Part shown: positions 36,962-47,967 of the stretch, piece by piece | How positions within the stretch are numbered: position 1 is the first letter of the stretch | Layout of the letters: the number at the start of each line of letters is the position of its first letter | DNA from: Alphaproteobacteria bacterium | GTDB taxonomy: Bacteria; Pseudomonadota; Alphaproteobacteria; UBA9219; RGZA01 | Direction of reading: 5' to 3' | DNA: 64,000 nucleotides | Assembly: GCA_021732145.1 (NCBI GenBank) | Contig: JAKFVN010000004.1 | Location: 1 to 64,000, forward strand | Position numbers and translations under genes: made by a program | The notes under the pieces: generated by a model | The model's input: only the letters and a program-made list of their open reading frames with translations | What the model was told of the DNA's origin: nothing | Databases searched by the model: none

Positions 36962-38149
36962 TTACTCGATAATCTTAGCAACAACGCCTGCACCTACGGT
37001 GCGGCCACCTTCACGAATAGCAAAGCGCAGACCTTCATCCATAGCGATCGGAGCAATAAGCTTCACTTCAATCGCGATGTTGTCGCCTGGCATTACCATT
37101 TCCGTACCGGCTGGCAGAATAACTTCGCCAGTAACGTCAGTTGTACGGAAGTAGAACTGTGGACGGTAGTCGTTGAAGAATGGGGTATGACGACCGCCTT
37201 CTTCCTTGGTCAGAACGTAGATTTCTGCCTTGAACTTGGTGTGCGGGGTGATTGTACCTGGCTTCGCCAAAACTTGGCCACGTTCAACTTCTTCACGCTT
37301 CGTACCACGGAGCAACGCACCGATGTTGTCGCCTGCTTCACCTTGATCAAGCAACTTACGGAACATTTCAACGCCGGTAACGATGGTCTTTTGGGTTGGG
37401 CGAATACCAACGATTTCGATTTCTTCGCCTACCTTGATGATACCGCGTTCAACACGGCCGGTAACAACGGTACCGCGACCTGAGATCGAGAACACGTCTT
37501 CAATTGGCATCAAGAATGGCTTATCAACTTCGCGCTTCGGTTGTGGAATGTAGCTGTCTACAGCTTCCATCAATTTCAGAACAGCTTGCTCGCCGATTTC
37601 TGCTTGCTTGTCTTCCAGTGCGCAAAGAGCCGAACCCTTCACGATAGGAATTTCGTCGCCTGGGAACTTGTAGGACTTGAGCAAGTCACGAATTTCCATT
37701 TCAACCAATTCCACGAGATCCTTATCAGCCATATCCATCTTGTTCATGAATACCACGATCGCAGGAACACCTACTTGGCGTGCAAGCAAGATGTGTTCGC
37801 GGGTTTGTGGCATTGGACCGTCAGCAGCGGATACAACGAGAATTGCGCCGTCCATCTGAGCAGCACCGGTGATCATGTTCTTCACATAATCGGCGTGGCC
37901 TGGGCAATCTACGTGTGCGTAGTGGCGGTTGGCGGTTTGGTATTCAACGTGTGCGGTTGAAATGGTAATACCACGCGCGCGTTCTTCTGGCGCTTTATCG
38001 ATCTGGTCGTACGCAGTGAATGTCGCGCCGCCGGACTTGGCGAGAACTTTGGTAATCGCTGCCGTCAAAGATGTTTTACCATGATCAACGTGACCGATGG
38101 TGCCGATGTTGCAGTGAGGCTTACTGCGATCAAATTTTTCTTTTGCCAT
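36962..38149 (-). CDS. tuf: Elongation factor Tu
   Basis: The 395-residue GTPase carries aminoacyl-tRNA to the ribosome. P-loop '[10 protein letters not shown]', '[11 protein letters not shown]' and 'NKMD' are present. Domain II/III motifs '[19 protein letters not shown]' and '[19 protein letters not shown]' follow. Only this one tuf copy lies in the window, in the usual place after fusA. Confidence 0.99.
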   Translation of the reverse strand: MAKEKFDRSKPHCNIGTIGHVDHGKTSLTAAITKVLAKSGGATFTAYDQIDKAPEERARGITISTAHVEYQTANRHYAHVDCPGHADYVKNMITGAAQMDGAILVVSAADGPMPQTREHILLARQVGVPAIVVFMNKMDMADKDLVELVEMEIRDLLKSYKFPGDEIPIVKGSALCALEDKQAEIGEQAVLKLMEAVDSYIPQPKREVDKPFLMPIEDVFSISGRGTVVTGRVERGIIKVGEEIEIVGIRPTQKTIVTGVEMFRKLLDQGEAGDNIGALLRGTKREEVERGQVLAKPGTITPHTKFKAEIYVLTKEEGGRHTPFFNDYRPQFYFRTTDVTGEVILPAGTEMVMPGDNIAIEVKLIAPIAMDEGLRFAIREGGRTVGAGVVAKIIE

Positions 38150-38196
38150 TTTACTCTCCGTTTATTTTACGACGTTTAATTAAACTTACTTACCAC

Positions 38197-40275
<2,079 letters not shown>

Positions 40276-40308
40276 AACGATTTCCTAAACCTTAGAACTA
40301 AAGAGAGA

Positions 40309-40788
40309 TTACCAACGGTAGTGAGCAAATGCCTTGTTCGCATCTGCCATGCGGTGAGTGTCTTCGCGCTTCTTGATAGCAGCGCCGCGATTGTTGATCG
40401 CATCCATGATTTCACCGGCAAGGCGGTCGATCATGGTTTTTTCGTTGCGTGAACGGGCAGCGTTAATCATCCAGCGCATCGCCAGTGCAAGACCGCGATC
40501 CGGGCGAACATCAACCGGAACCTGATAGGTCGCACCGCCAACGCGGCGTGAACGAACTTCTAGGAACGGGCGGACATTGTTGAGAGCTTTGTGGAAGTTA
40601 TCGAGCGGGGTATCGTTTGCAGCTTTGGTTACCTTGTGAACCTTGTCCAGCGCACCGTACACGATGCTTTCTGCAACCGACTTTTTGCCGGAGATCATCA
40701 ATACGTTCATAAACTTGCCGAGGACAAGATCACCGAACTTTGGATCTGGAAGAATTTCGCGTTTTTCTGCTCTATGACGACGTGACAT
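40309..40788 (-). CDS. rpsG: 30S ribosomal protein S7
   Basis: The 159-residue 30S-head organiser has '[20 protein letters not shown]', '[20 protein letters not shown]' and '[19 protein letters not shown]'. S7 is the autorepressor of the str operon in E. coli. Spacing is 19 bp from rpsL. Confidence 0.98.
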   Translation of the reverse strand: MSRRHRAEKREILPDPKFGDLVLGKFMNVLMISGKKSVAESIVYGALDKVHKVTKAANDTPLDNFHKALNNVRPFLEVRSRRVGGATYQVPVDVRPDRGLALAMRWMINAARSRNEKTMIDRLAGEIMDAINNRGAAIKKREDTHRMADANKAFAHYRW

Positions 40789-40807
40789 GTTTAAATCCTT
40801 TTAAAAA

Positions 40808-41179
40808 TTATTTCGGACGCTTTGCGCCATACTTGGAACGGCGCTGCTTGCGGTCTTTTACGCCTTGCGTATCAAGCGTACCGCGAATGATGTGGTAACG
40901 AACGCCGGGAAGATCCTTCACACGGCCGCCGCGGATCATCACGACGCTGTGTTCTTGAAGGTTATGCTTTTCGCCGGGAATATAGCTGATGACTTCAAAG
41001 CCATTGGTGAGGCGTACACGCGCAACTTTACGAAGCGCGGAGTTCGGCTTCTTTGGCGTTGTTGTATAAACGCGGGTGCACACGCCGCGGCGCTGAGGTG
41101 ATTCTTGCAGAGCAGGAACCTTATCGCGGGTCTTTTTCAATCCGCGCTGTTTGCGGATAAGCTGATTAATTGTTGGCAT
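40808..41179 (-). CDS. rpsL: 30S ribosomal protein S12
   Basis: The 123-residue decoding-site protein starts '[20 protein letters not shown]'; AAGGA 7 bp upstream decides this start over an ATG 27 bp earlier. The loop '[20 protein letters not shown]' and '[18 protein letters not shown]' carry the lysines found in streptomycin-sensitive S12. It is the first gene of the str operon. Confidence 0.98.
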   Translation of the reverse strand: MPTINQLIRKQRGLKKTRDKVPALQESPQRRGVCTRVYTTTPKKPNSALRKVARVRLTNGFEVISYIPGEKHNLQEHSVVMIRGGRVKDLPGVRYHIIRGTLDTQGVKDRKQRRSKYGAKRPK

Positions 41180-41247
41180 ACGCCGATCCTTTTCTAATTT
41201 TGCCACCTAAACGTCTTCAAGCGGCAATACGCAAAACATAAAACGCC

Positions 41248-41265
41248 AAAAGCAGTTCTGCTTTT
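41248..41265 (-). promoter_or_regulatory. Leader hairpin before rpsL
   Basis: AAAAGCA (41248-41254) pairs with TGCTTTT (41259-41265) across GTTC. On the minus strand the stem ends in CTTTTGG, so it could act as a weak attenuator in the str leader. Confidence 0.3.
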
Positions 41266-41518
41266 AGCTTGGAGGAGAGAAATTGGCACCCGCGTCATTT
41301 TAGTCATATATAGCAATGCTAAAACGGCAACTCGAGATACGCGAAACCACACAAAAATACCAACGGCTTCTCTCAAAAATTCAAATACGCAATTCTAAAA
41401 CTTAGATCTTATAACGAAGCACATCAGCACATGTTCACTTGCTATAAGCACCTTTGTTTATTGTACTTTTTCAACCGGGAGACCCGTTTAAAACGCGCAA
41501 TATCCAGAAAGCGCGCGG

Positions 41519-41547
41519 ATATTATGTATTTGGCCCACACCCGTCAA
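41519..41547 (-). promoter_or_regulatory. Promoter of the str operon
   Basis: On the minus strand TTGACG (41547-41542) and TAATAT (41524-41519) are separated by 17 bp. Both hexamers are close to consensus. The implied start near 41512 gives a 5' leader of about 330 nt before rpsL. Confidence 0.6.
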
Positions 41548-41837
41548 GCGCATAATTTAAAGGCTTTTTTAATTTATGCACCCCATGTTTTTGACCCCTT
41601 CCATGCTGCCAAAATACCAATAATAAAAGGCAAAATCGGCATTTTTTAACGCACCATCCCTGTGCCCTCTCCCCATTTGGGCCATCCATTTGTGACAACA
41701 ATTTTTGTTAAAAATGGTTTTGATAGCAGGAAGATGCCCGAAATGACTCAAAAACCTAAAATCCGCACTTAGCGGGTGCACACTCAATTCTAAAAATCCG
41801 CTGCACGCCGCTCCGATAATCACTTATATCATCAGGG

Positions 41838-42617
41838 ATGATAGAAACAGATTTTTTGCACCTTGCCATTCTCTTTGCACTCGCGGTCGTGGCCGCAACA
41901 GTGGATGCGATGGCAGGCGGCGGCGGGTTGCTCACTGTGCCGGGCCTGATGGCAACCGGGCTTGATCCCGTTACCGCATTGGCAACCAATAAATTCCAAG
42001 GAACATTTGGCGCGCTTAGCTCCACTTACCGTTTTTGGCGTTCCGGAAAACTGAGTTTGAAAAAATATTTTCCATCAGCGCTGTTCGCATTTGCGGGCGG
42101 ACTTGCGGGCGCGGCAACCGTGATGGTTGCAAATCCTGACACATTAAAAAGCATCATTCCGTTTTTGCTGATTGCGATTGCATGCTGGGTTTTATTCTCG
42201 CCAAAGCTTGGCGATGTGGAAGCCAAAGCCAAAATTCCCTTCACGCTATACATCGGGTTTTTTGTGCCTTTTATTGGCTTTTATGACGGTTTTCTGGGGC
42301 CGGGCGCGGGCAGTTTTTATGCGCTTTCCGGTGTTGCATTGCTGGGATTAAAACTGGATGAAGCAACCGCACGTGCAAAACTTTATAATCTGATGAGCAA
42401 TTTTGCTCCGCTGTTATTCTTTCTGGTGCAGGGAAAAATCTTCTGGCTGTTTGGTGGCGTGATGGCGGTTGGAAATATTATTGGCGGGCAAATTGGCGCA
42501 CGGCTTGTCATTCATCACGGCACGGGGTTGATACGCCCCATTCTTGTCATTATGTCTTTTGCGATGAGCGCAAAACTTCTCTGGCAGCAAGGTTTCTTGC
42601 AGAAATTAATTCCTTAA
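41838..42617 (+). CDS. TauE/SafE family membrane exporter, copy 1
   Basis: The 259-residue protein has about eight membrane segments and the two half-repeat signatures of the TSUP/DUF81 family: 'DAMAGGGGLLTVPGLMATGL' with 'ATNKFQGTFGAL' early, and 'GFYDGFLGPGAGSFYALSGV' in the second half. Members export sulfite, sulfoacetate or related anions; the substrate here is unknown. The next gene, a paralog, begins at the base after its stop. Confidence 0.9.
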   Translation: MIETDFLHLAILFALAVVAATVDAMAGGGGLLTVPGLMATGLDPVTALATNKFQGTFGALSSTYRFWRSGKLSLKKYFPSALFAFAGGLAGAATVMVANPDTLKSIIPFLLIAIACWVLFSPKLGDVEAKAKIPFTLYIGFFVPFIGFYDGFLGPGAGSFYALSGVALLGLKLDEATARAKLYNLMSNFAPLLFFLVQGKIFWLFGGVMAVGNIIGGQIGARLVIHHGTGLIRPILVIMSFAMSAKLLWQQGFLQKLIP

Positions 42618-43412
42618 ATGGCTGAAACATCCCTGACCGATATCAATCTGTGGCACATGGCATTCTTGCTCGTCATGGGGCTTGTTGCGGGCACGATTAA
42701 CGCGATGGCTGGCGGCGGCGGATTGCTGACCATTCCCAGTTTCATGGCATTGGGCCTTACGCCATTGCAGGCGATTGCAACGAACTTCCCCACCGCCATT
42801 GCAGCGAATTCCAGCGCTACGCTGCGCTTTTGGCAGCACGGCGAATTGGATATGAAAACCGAATTTCCGCGCGCGCTTATCGCGTTCGCATTCGGCATTT
42901 TGGGCGGCACATTGGTGCAGCATATTCCCAATGACTTCCTGAAAATCCTTGTTCCCGTTTTGCTGATTTTAATCTGCATCTGGTTGGTCACCAATCCGCA
43001 AGCAGGTCATGCCAGCGGAACGCAGCGCATATCGCCGATGATGTACACATGCTTTGCTCTGCCCTTGCTTGGATTATATGACGGGTTTTTTGGCCCATGT
43101 TCTGGCACATTCTATGCGCTTAGCGCTGTATCACTTCTTGGCACAACATTGTCGCGCGCAACGGCAAATGCGAAACTTTACAATACCTTTGGCGGGCTGG
43201 GTGGCTTTGTCAGCTTTTTCGGCAGTACCAATATCCATTGGGTTTATGCTGGTCTAGTGATGGTGGGTTGCTTCATCGGTTCATACATTGGCGCATCACT
43301 GGTGATTAAACACGGCACCAAATTGGTGCGGATAGCACTGGTGGTTGTGTCCATCTCCATGAGTGTTAAACTGCTGTTTGACCAGCCCTTCTTCCAAAAA
43401 TTGTTCACATGA
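42618..43412 (+). CDS. TauE/SafE family membrane exporter, copy 2
   Basis: The 264-residue paralog of the preceding protein has 'NAMAGGGGLLTIPSFMALGL', 'ATNFPTAIAANSSATLRFW' and 'GLYDGFFGPCSGTFYALSAV'. Both copies are full length with both repeats, so they may form a heteromer or differ in substrate. Its stop overlaps the rsmE start as ATGA, indicating coupled translation. Confidence 0.9.
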   Translation: MAETSLTDINLWHMAFLLVMGLVAGTINAMAGGGGLLTIPSFMALGLTPLQAIATNFPTAIAANSSATLRFWQHGELDMKTEFPRALIAFAFGILGGTLVQHIPNDFLKILVPVLLILICIWLVTNPQAGHASGTQRISPMMYTCFALPLLGLYDGFFGPCSGTFYALSAVSLLGTTLSRATANAKLYNTFGGLGGFVSFFGSTNIHWVYAGLVMVGCFIGSYIGASLVIKHGTKLVRIALVVVSISMSVKLLFDQPFFQKLFT

Positions 43413-44116
43413 TACGGCTTTTTGTTAGCGCGGATTTGAAAGCAGCTTCATCCTTTCCCTTGGATGAAAAGCAAAGCCATTATCTAAAACATGTGATGCG
43501 CCAGAATGACGGCGATGACATTTTGGTGTTCAATGGCCGCGACGGCGAATGGCAAGGCACGCTGGCCATCACCAAAAAGAATGTTGCATTCACCGCGCAA
43601 ACCCAAACCCGCGCGCAAGTAAATGAAGGCCTGTTAACGCTGCTATTTGCGCCGATTAAAAGCAATCACGGCAACATGACGATTGAGAAGGCGAGCGAAC
43701 TTGGCGCATCCGCCATTTATCCCATCATCACCGAGCGCACGGTGGTTACGCGCGTTCCCACCGATCGCTATGAAGCAATTGCAATTGAAGCAGCCGAGCA
43801 GTGCGAGCGTTTATCGGTTCCCAAAATCCACGAAGCGCAAAAACTGGAAGTGCTTTTAAAAAACTGGAACGAACATAAACACATTTTATTATGCGCCGAA
43901 GCGGGTGAAGCCACACCCATCGCAGCCGCGCTTGCATCCATGAATATGCCCTCACTGGCTGTGCTGATTGGGCCCGAAGGCGGGTTCACCGATAAGGAAT
44001 TTTCGATGCTGCGCACCTTGCCATTTGTTACGCCCGTAACATTAGGCCCGCGGATTTTACGTGCCGATACGGCAGCTATTTCGGCCCTAAGCATCATTCA
44101 GGCTCTAAAACAGTAA
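43409..44116 (+). CDS. rsmE: 16S rRNA m3U1498 methyltransferase
   Basis: The 235-residue SPOUT methyltransferase modifies U1498 of 16S rRNA with S-adenosylmethionine. The N-terminal PUA-like part has 'QSHYLKHVMRQNDGDDILVF'. The trefoil-knot region has 'LIGPEGGFTDKEFSML' and 'LGPRILRADTAAISALSI'. It is co-transcribed with the TauE pair and lies 85 bp before gshA, which matches the frequent rsmE-gshA linkage in alphaproteobacteria. Confidence 0.96.
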   Translation: MIRLFVSADLKAASSFPLDEKQSHYLKHVMRQNDGDDILVFNGRDGEWQGTLAITKKNVAFTAQTQTRAQVNEGLLTLLFAPIKSNHGNMTIEKASELGASAIYPIITERTVVTRVPTDRYEAIAIEAAEQCERLSVPKIHEAQKLEVLLKNWNEHKHILLCAEAGEATPIAAALASMNMPSLAVLIGPEGGFTDKEFSMLRTLPFVTPVTLGPRILRADTAAISALSIIQALKQ

Positions 44117-44201
44117 AAGTAAAACTAGTGGTACATGAAATTTTAAATCTTTGCCCTATATTAGGGATAACTGAATTCCCTACCCCATTTAATGGCTGCT
44201 T

Positions 44202-45566
44202 ATGTCCGTTCTTCCCACCCAAGCTGATGAACCTTTAGAAAGCATCGACCAGCTCGTTGCCTATCACGCAGCGGGCGCAAAACCGAAAAACGGTTTGCTG
44301 ATTGGCACCGAGCACGAAAAATTTGTGATAGATAAAAAAACCCGCCAGACTGTGCCGTATGAAGGCGCGAATGGCATCAAGGCCTTGCTGCAAGGCATGA
44401 CGCGCTTTGGTTATGAAAAAGTCATGGAAGGCGACACGCTGATTGGTCTGCAACGTGGTCGCGAAAGCATTTCATTGGAACCTGCGGGCCAATATGAACT
44501 CTCTGGTGCGCCGCTAGGCAATTTGCATGAAATGAGCGATGAGCTGGATAAGCACATTGATGAAAGCACGCAAATCGCCAATGAGCTTGGCGTAACCTTT
44601 ATGCCGATTGGCTATCACCCAACCGCCAGCGTCAATGAACTGCCGTGGATGCCGAAAGGCCGTTACAACATCATGCGCGAATACATGCCCAAAGTTGGCA
44701 CGCGCGGTTTGGAAATGATGCAGCTAACCTGCACAACGCAAGCCAATCTGGATTTCACCAGCGAAGCCGACATGGTGCGCAAAATGCGTGTCAGCCTTGC
44801 GTTGCAGCCGGTTGTCGCCGCGTTATTCGCCAATTCACCATTTTCAAAAGGCAAGCTTTCTGGCCGTTATGGAAACCGTTTTAGCGTATGGCTGAATGTT
44901 GATCATGCGCGTTGCGGCATTCCGCCTGCTGTCTTCGAAGACGGGTTTAATTTTGAACGTTATGTGCAATATGCGCTTGATGTGCCGATGTATTTTGTCT
45001 ACCGGAACGGCAAATACATTGATTGCGCAGGGCAATCCTTCCGCGATTTCATGGCAGGAAAACTGCCGGCATTCCCAAATCAAAAACCGCAGATGTTTGA
45101 TTACATCAACCACCTGACCACCATGTTCCCTGATGTGCGTTTGAAAACCTATATCGAAATGCGCGGCGCGGATGTGGGCAATGAAGCGATGATTAAAGCA
45201 TTGCCTGCCCTTTGGGTTGGCTTGCTGTATGATGATACCGCGTTCAACCAAGCCGAGGCGCTGGTAAAGGATTGGAGCTTGGAACAAATCAACGAAGCGC
45301 GCACGAATGTTTCAAGCCAAGGCATGAACACCATGCTGAACGGCCAGAAAATATTCTCCATCGTGAAACAGGTGGTCACGCTTTCGGTGCAGGGGCTTCG
45401 CCGCCGCGCACTTCGTAATCCGAATGGCGCGGATGAAACGCGTTACCTTGAACCACTGCTAACCCTTCTGGATATTGAACAAACCGAAGCTGAACGGCTG
45501 ATTAGCCTGTTCAATACCCAATGGAACCAGGATATCAATCCGGTCTTTACGACAGTTAAGCTTTAA
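44202..45566 (+). CDS. gshA: Glutamate-cysteine ligase, plant/alphaproteobacterial type
   Basis: The 454-residue enzyme joins glutamate and cysteine with ATP in the first step of glutathione synthesis. 'LIGTEHEKFVID', 'LQRGRESISLEPAGQYELSG' and 'MPIGYHPTASVNELPWMPKG' are typical of the plant-type ligase (EC 6.3.2.2) found in alphaproteobacteria, not of E. coli GshA. The ligand region 'GMEMM'-like 'GTRGLEMMQLTCTTQANLDF' is present. gshB is not in the window. Confidence 0.96.
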   Translation: MSVLPTQADEPLESIDQLVAYHAAGAKPKNGLLIGTEHEKFVIDKKTRQTVPYEGANGIKALLQGMTRFGYEKVMEGDTLIGLQRGRESISLEPAGQYELSGAPLGNLHEMSDELDKHIDESTQIANELGVTFMPIGYHPTASVNELPWMPKGRYNIMREYMPKVGTRGLEMMQLTCTTQANLDFTSEADMVRKMRVSLALQPVVAALFANSPFSKGKLSGRYGNRFSVWLNVDHARCGIPPAVFEDGFNFERYVQYALDVPMYFVYRNGKYIDCAGQSFRDFMAGKLPAFPNQKPQMFDYINHLTTMFPDVRLKTYIEMRGADVGNEAMIKALPALWVGLLYDDTAFNQAEALVKDWSLEQINEARTNVSSQGMNTMLNGQKIFSIVKQVVTLSVQGLRRRALRNPNGADETRYLEPLLTLLDIEQTEAERLISLFNTQWNQDINPVFTTVKL

Positions 45567-45577
45567 ATATTTAAGCT
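45558..45577. terminator. Palindrome over the convergent gshA and FTR1 stops
   Basis: AAGCTTTAAAT (45558-45568) pairs with ATTTAAGCTT (about 45568-45577) with one bulged base. It includes both stop codons of the convergent genes. Bidirectional terminator candidate, without G/C strength. Confidence 0.4.
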
Positions 45578-46383
45578 TTGGTCGGCGCAGGGTTTTTTTG
45601 TAAGCGCCACAAAATCAAAATTCCTGCCACGGTCACACCATAGAACACCAATTGCATCGCGTTGGGCTGCGCAATGTAACCCACCAGCGCCGTCAGGAAT
45701 TGACCGGGCAAGCTGCTCTCGGGCAAAATTGCGCTGCTATCCCACACATTATCGTAAAGCGATGGAAGCATGCCTGCTTGAATAAGCTTATCCGCGCCGC
45801 GCGCCGCCATGCCTGCTGCAATCAGCATCAGCACCACATTGGTCGCGGAGAATAAATGCTTCAGCGATAATTTCAGGAAGCCGATATAAAGCAACCAACC
45901 CGCTGTTACGCCAGCGGCAATACCCAATACCAATCCGCCCATTAAATTCTGCACATCACCCGATGCCGCCATGCCTTGCAGGAACAGCACCACTTCGCTG
46001 CCTTCACGCAACACCGCCAAAGCAACCACCGCCGCCAATGCGAACAGCGATTTTTTTCCTGCCGCCACGGCGGCGCCAACTTCCTTCATTTCGATTACCA
46101 TTTCACGGCCGTGGCGCTGCATCCAGATGATGTGCCATGACAGCAAACCCACAACGGCAAACATAATGAATGCGTGGAACAATTCCTGGCCAAAACCCGA
46201 AAAAGCGTTGGAAAGCTGCGTTGTAAACAGCGCAACAATCAAGGAGCCCATGCAGCCGGCCACCACACCGCTGAATATCATCCTTAAACGATTATGCACG
46301 CCTTTGGTTGCAGCGAGAATGACAGACACAATAAGCGCCGCTTCAAGAACTTCGCGGAAGACGATAAGTGCAGCAGCGAACAT
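45571..46383 (-). CDS. FTR1/EfeU family iron permease
   Basis: The 270-residue protein has seven membrane segments and two REXXE iron-binding motifs: 'REVLE' at residues 10-14 and 'REGSE' at 126-130. FTR1-type permeases import iron across the inner membrane. The cupredoxin gene 7 bp upstream is a typical partner (EfeO/P19-like). The DyP peroxidase partner EfeB is not present here. Regulation by iron is likely for the family, but no Fur or Irr box was recognised upstream. Confidence 0.92.
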   Translation of the reverse strand: MFAAALIVFREVLEAALIVSVILAATKGVHNRLRMIFSGVVAGCMGSLIVALFTTQLSNAFSGFGQELFHAFIMFAVVGLLSWHIIWMQRHGREMVIEMKEVGAAVAAGKKSLFALAAVVALAVLREGSEVVLFLQGMAASGDVQNLMGGLVLGIAAGVTAGWLLYIGFLKLSLKHLFSATNVVLMLIAAGMAARGADKLIQAGMLPSLYDNVWDSSAILPESSLPGQFLTALVGYIAQPNAMQLVFYGVTVAGILILWRLQKNPAPTKA

Positions 46384-46390
46384 AATGACC

Positions 46391-46873
46391 TTATTTTACA
46401 GTAAGCGTGCCTTTGGCGATGTCTTCATGGTATTCGCCAACGAATTTGTAAACACCCGGCTTCAATGGGCCAAGATTCATGGTAATCGTGCCATTTGCAG
46501 GAACGATTTTTTCGCGGTGCATATCATGGCTTTCGAATTCTTCAGGTGTTGAATCCTGATTGATAACCGTGATGGTAAATTTTTGGTGTGCTGGCGCTTC
46601 CACTTCGCTCTTGTCGAACTTGTGGTCTTTGAGAGTAAGCGTAATGGCATATCCAGCAGCTGGCGGTGCAGCGGGAACTTCAACAGCAAACGCCCTGCCT
46701 GCGATAACGGTTCCAAAAGCCATAACGGCAATGGTCGCCGCGCAAAATCTGACCCGGTTCTTCAAGGCACATCCTTTATTGGCTAAAGCCATCTTGCGGT
46801 TATACGCTGCGCCCTTTATCAGCTGCAAGTCATTATTAACAACTCTATCTGGTTCGTAACTCGTTGTTTTCAT
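46391..46873 (-). CDS. Periplasmic cupredoxin of EfeO type
   Basis: The 160-residue protein has a signal peptide ending '...TVIAGRAFA' near residue 62 and a cupredoxin domain with 'LTLKDHKFDKSEVEAPAHQ', 'EEFESHDMHREKIVPANGT' and 'GVYKFVGEYHEDIAKGTL'. This is the pattern of EfeO cupredoxin modules that bind copper or iron and feed an FTR1 permease. The signal sequence starts unusually late; an internal ATG at 46792 would give a normal 35-residue leader and may be the true start. Confidence 0.85.
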   Translation of the reverse strand: MKTTSYEPDRVVNNDLQLIKGAAYNRKMALANKGCALKNRVRFCAATIAVMAFGTVIAGRAFAVEVPAAPPAAGYAITLTLKDHKFDKSEVEAPAHQKFTITVINQDSTPEEFESHDMHREKIVPANGTITMNLGPLKPGVYKFVGEYHEDIAKGTLTVK

Positions 46874-47071
46874 TCCGTTAACCTAATAATTTAACATATT
46901 GATTTTAAACAATAATATATCTATTGGGCACTAATCTTAATAGAAAATTAAGCAGAATTATATAAAATTGTTTCAATAGTTTCTAGTGCCTGCGAGCAAT
47001 TGGATTTCTATGCCGTTTCAATATGTTGAGTCTTCAACATTGCGCCTTTCACACCATCATGGGGATGCCGC

Positions 47072-47956
47072 ATGAGCACGGCCCACCCATGGCGCATGTA
47101 CCGACAAAATGAACGGCCTGAACAGCTTCCGCCAACGCATGCGCCGCCACCACCGCCGCCTGAACAGCCAAATCTGTTTCAACGCACATGGAACAATACC
47201 CGTGACTTCATCCAGAGCATTCCGGGACGCGTTCGTACTGCCGCCGATTGGGTAAGCGAGCGCTTTAATGAGCTTAGGCAATTCTTCCGCCCCAACCCCG
47301 GTGTCAATTTAAACGGCGTAGATAAGCGCCTTATCCATGTTGCATGCGCCATCGGTATTGGTTCGAACGCCAACTCCGTATCCACCGATGCGCTGCGATC
47401 ACGCAATGCCGGTTATGGTGCGGCCAATTCCGAACACCACCGCGGTAACGCGATGGATATGCGCCTGAGCAGCGTGCCGGGCAGAACCAATAAGGAAAAA
47501 GAACAATTCGTTGCCGACGTGGCAACCGCGCTTGGTTACGGCGGGCGGCGCGACCAAGACCGCATCTTTTCCAGCGTGCACGGCGGCACTGGCATGCATT
47601 TGCATTTCCAGTTTGGCTCGAACAATATTGCGCATCTTAATCCTGTTCCCAGCACATCTGGCGGGCAGGCTGATTTACTCGCTGCACAGCAGCGCATTGC
47701 GCGCCTTGTCGGCCCTGAAGGCTTACAACGCATCATGAATACAAGAGCGCCAGATGATGTGCAGCAAAACGGCGTGCCGCTTGCCAATACCTATTCAGGA
47801 TACAGGCAGCAACCAGCGCGTCCTTTAAACCCAACGCTGGTTTATTCCAATGCGCCGCGGTCTCAGCCGCAGCTTGCGCATGAAGCACCCCGCCCCGCCC
47901 CGCAGCAACGCCAGCAGCCCGAATATCAATGGCGCATGCAGCGTATCAACACATAG
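47072..47956 (+). CDS. M15/LAS-type peptidoglycan peptidase, no signal peptide
   Basis: The 294-residue protein has a Pro-rich N-terminal segment (about 18-34), a helical stretch (35-72), and a peptidase domain (about 80-200). The LAS zinc-site pattern is seen: H122-x6-D129 in 'SEHHRGNAMDMRL' and the H176-L-H178 motif in 'TGMHLHFQF', as in VanY/MepA-like D-Ala-D-Ala or endopeptidases. The C-terminal third is Gln/Pro/Arg-rich. No signal peptide or membrane segment is visible. The motif W-x-M-x-R occurs at both ends ('HPWRMYRQ' at 6-12 and 'QWRMQRINT' at the very C-terminus). It lies 11 bp before a second hydrolase gene. Confidence 0.65.
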   Translation: MSTAHPWRMYRQNERPEQLPPTHAPPPPPPEQPNLFQRTWNNTRDFIQSIPGRVRTAADWVSERFNELRQFFRPNPGVNLNGVDKRLIHVACAIGIGSNANSVSTDALRSRNAGYGAANSEHHRGNAMDMRLSSVPGRTNKEKEQFVADVATALGYGGRRDQDRIFSSVHGGTGMHLHFQFGSNNIAHLNPVPSTSGGQADLLAAQQRIARLVGPEGLQRIMNTRAPDDVQQNGVPLANTYSGYRQQPARPLNPTLVYSNAPRSQPQLAHEAPRPAPQQRQQPEYQWRMQRINT

Positions 47957-47967
47957 CGTGAAAGCAT

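Larger units (their letters stand above)
41180..41837. other. Gene-free stretch between rpsL and the TauE/SafE genes
   Basis: These 658 bp separate two divergent transcription units. The rpsL side (41180 to about 41512) appears to be a long transcribed leader with a hairpin. The promoter is at 41519-41547. The TauE side (about 41560-41837) is AT-rich with poly-T runs, and I see no clear promoter, RNA gene or coding sequence there. Confidence 0.6.

Noticed and set aside
41431-41649. Small plus-strand frame in the rpsL/TauE gap
   Set aside because: It overlaps the mapped-looking str promoter on the other strand, has no ribosome site and shows no protein-like composition.
46874-47071. Fur or Irr box before the cupredoxin-FTR1 operon
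   Set aside because: The region is AT-rich with several partial inverted repeats, but none matches either consensus well enough.
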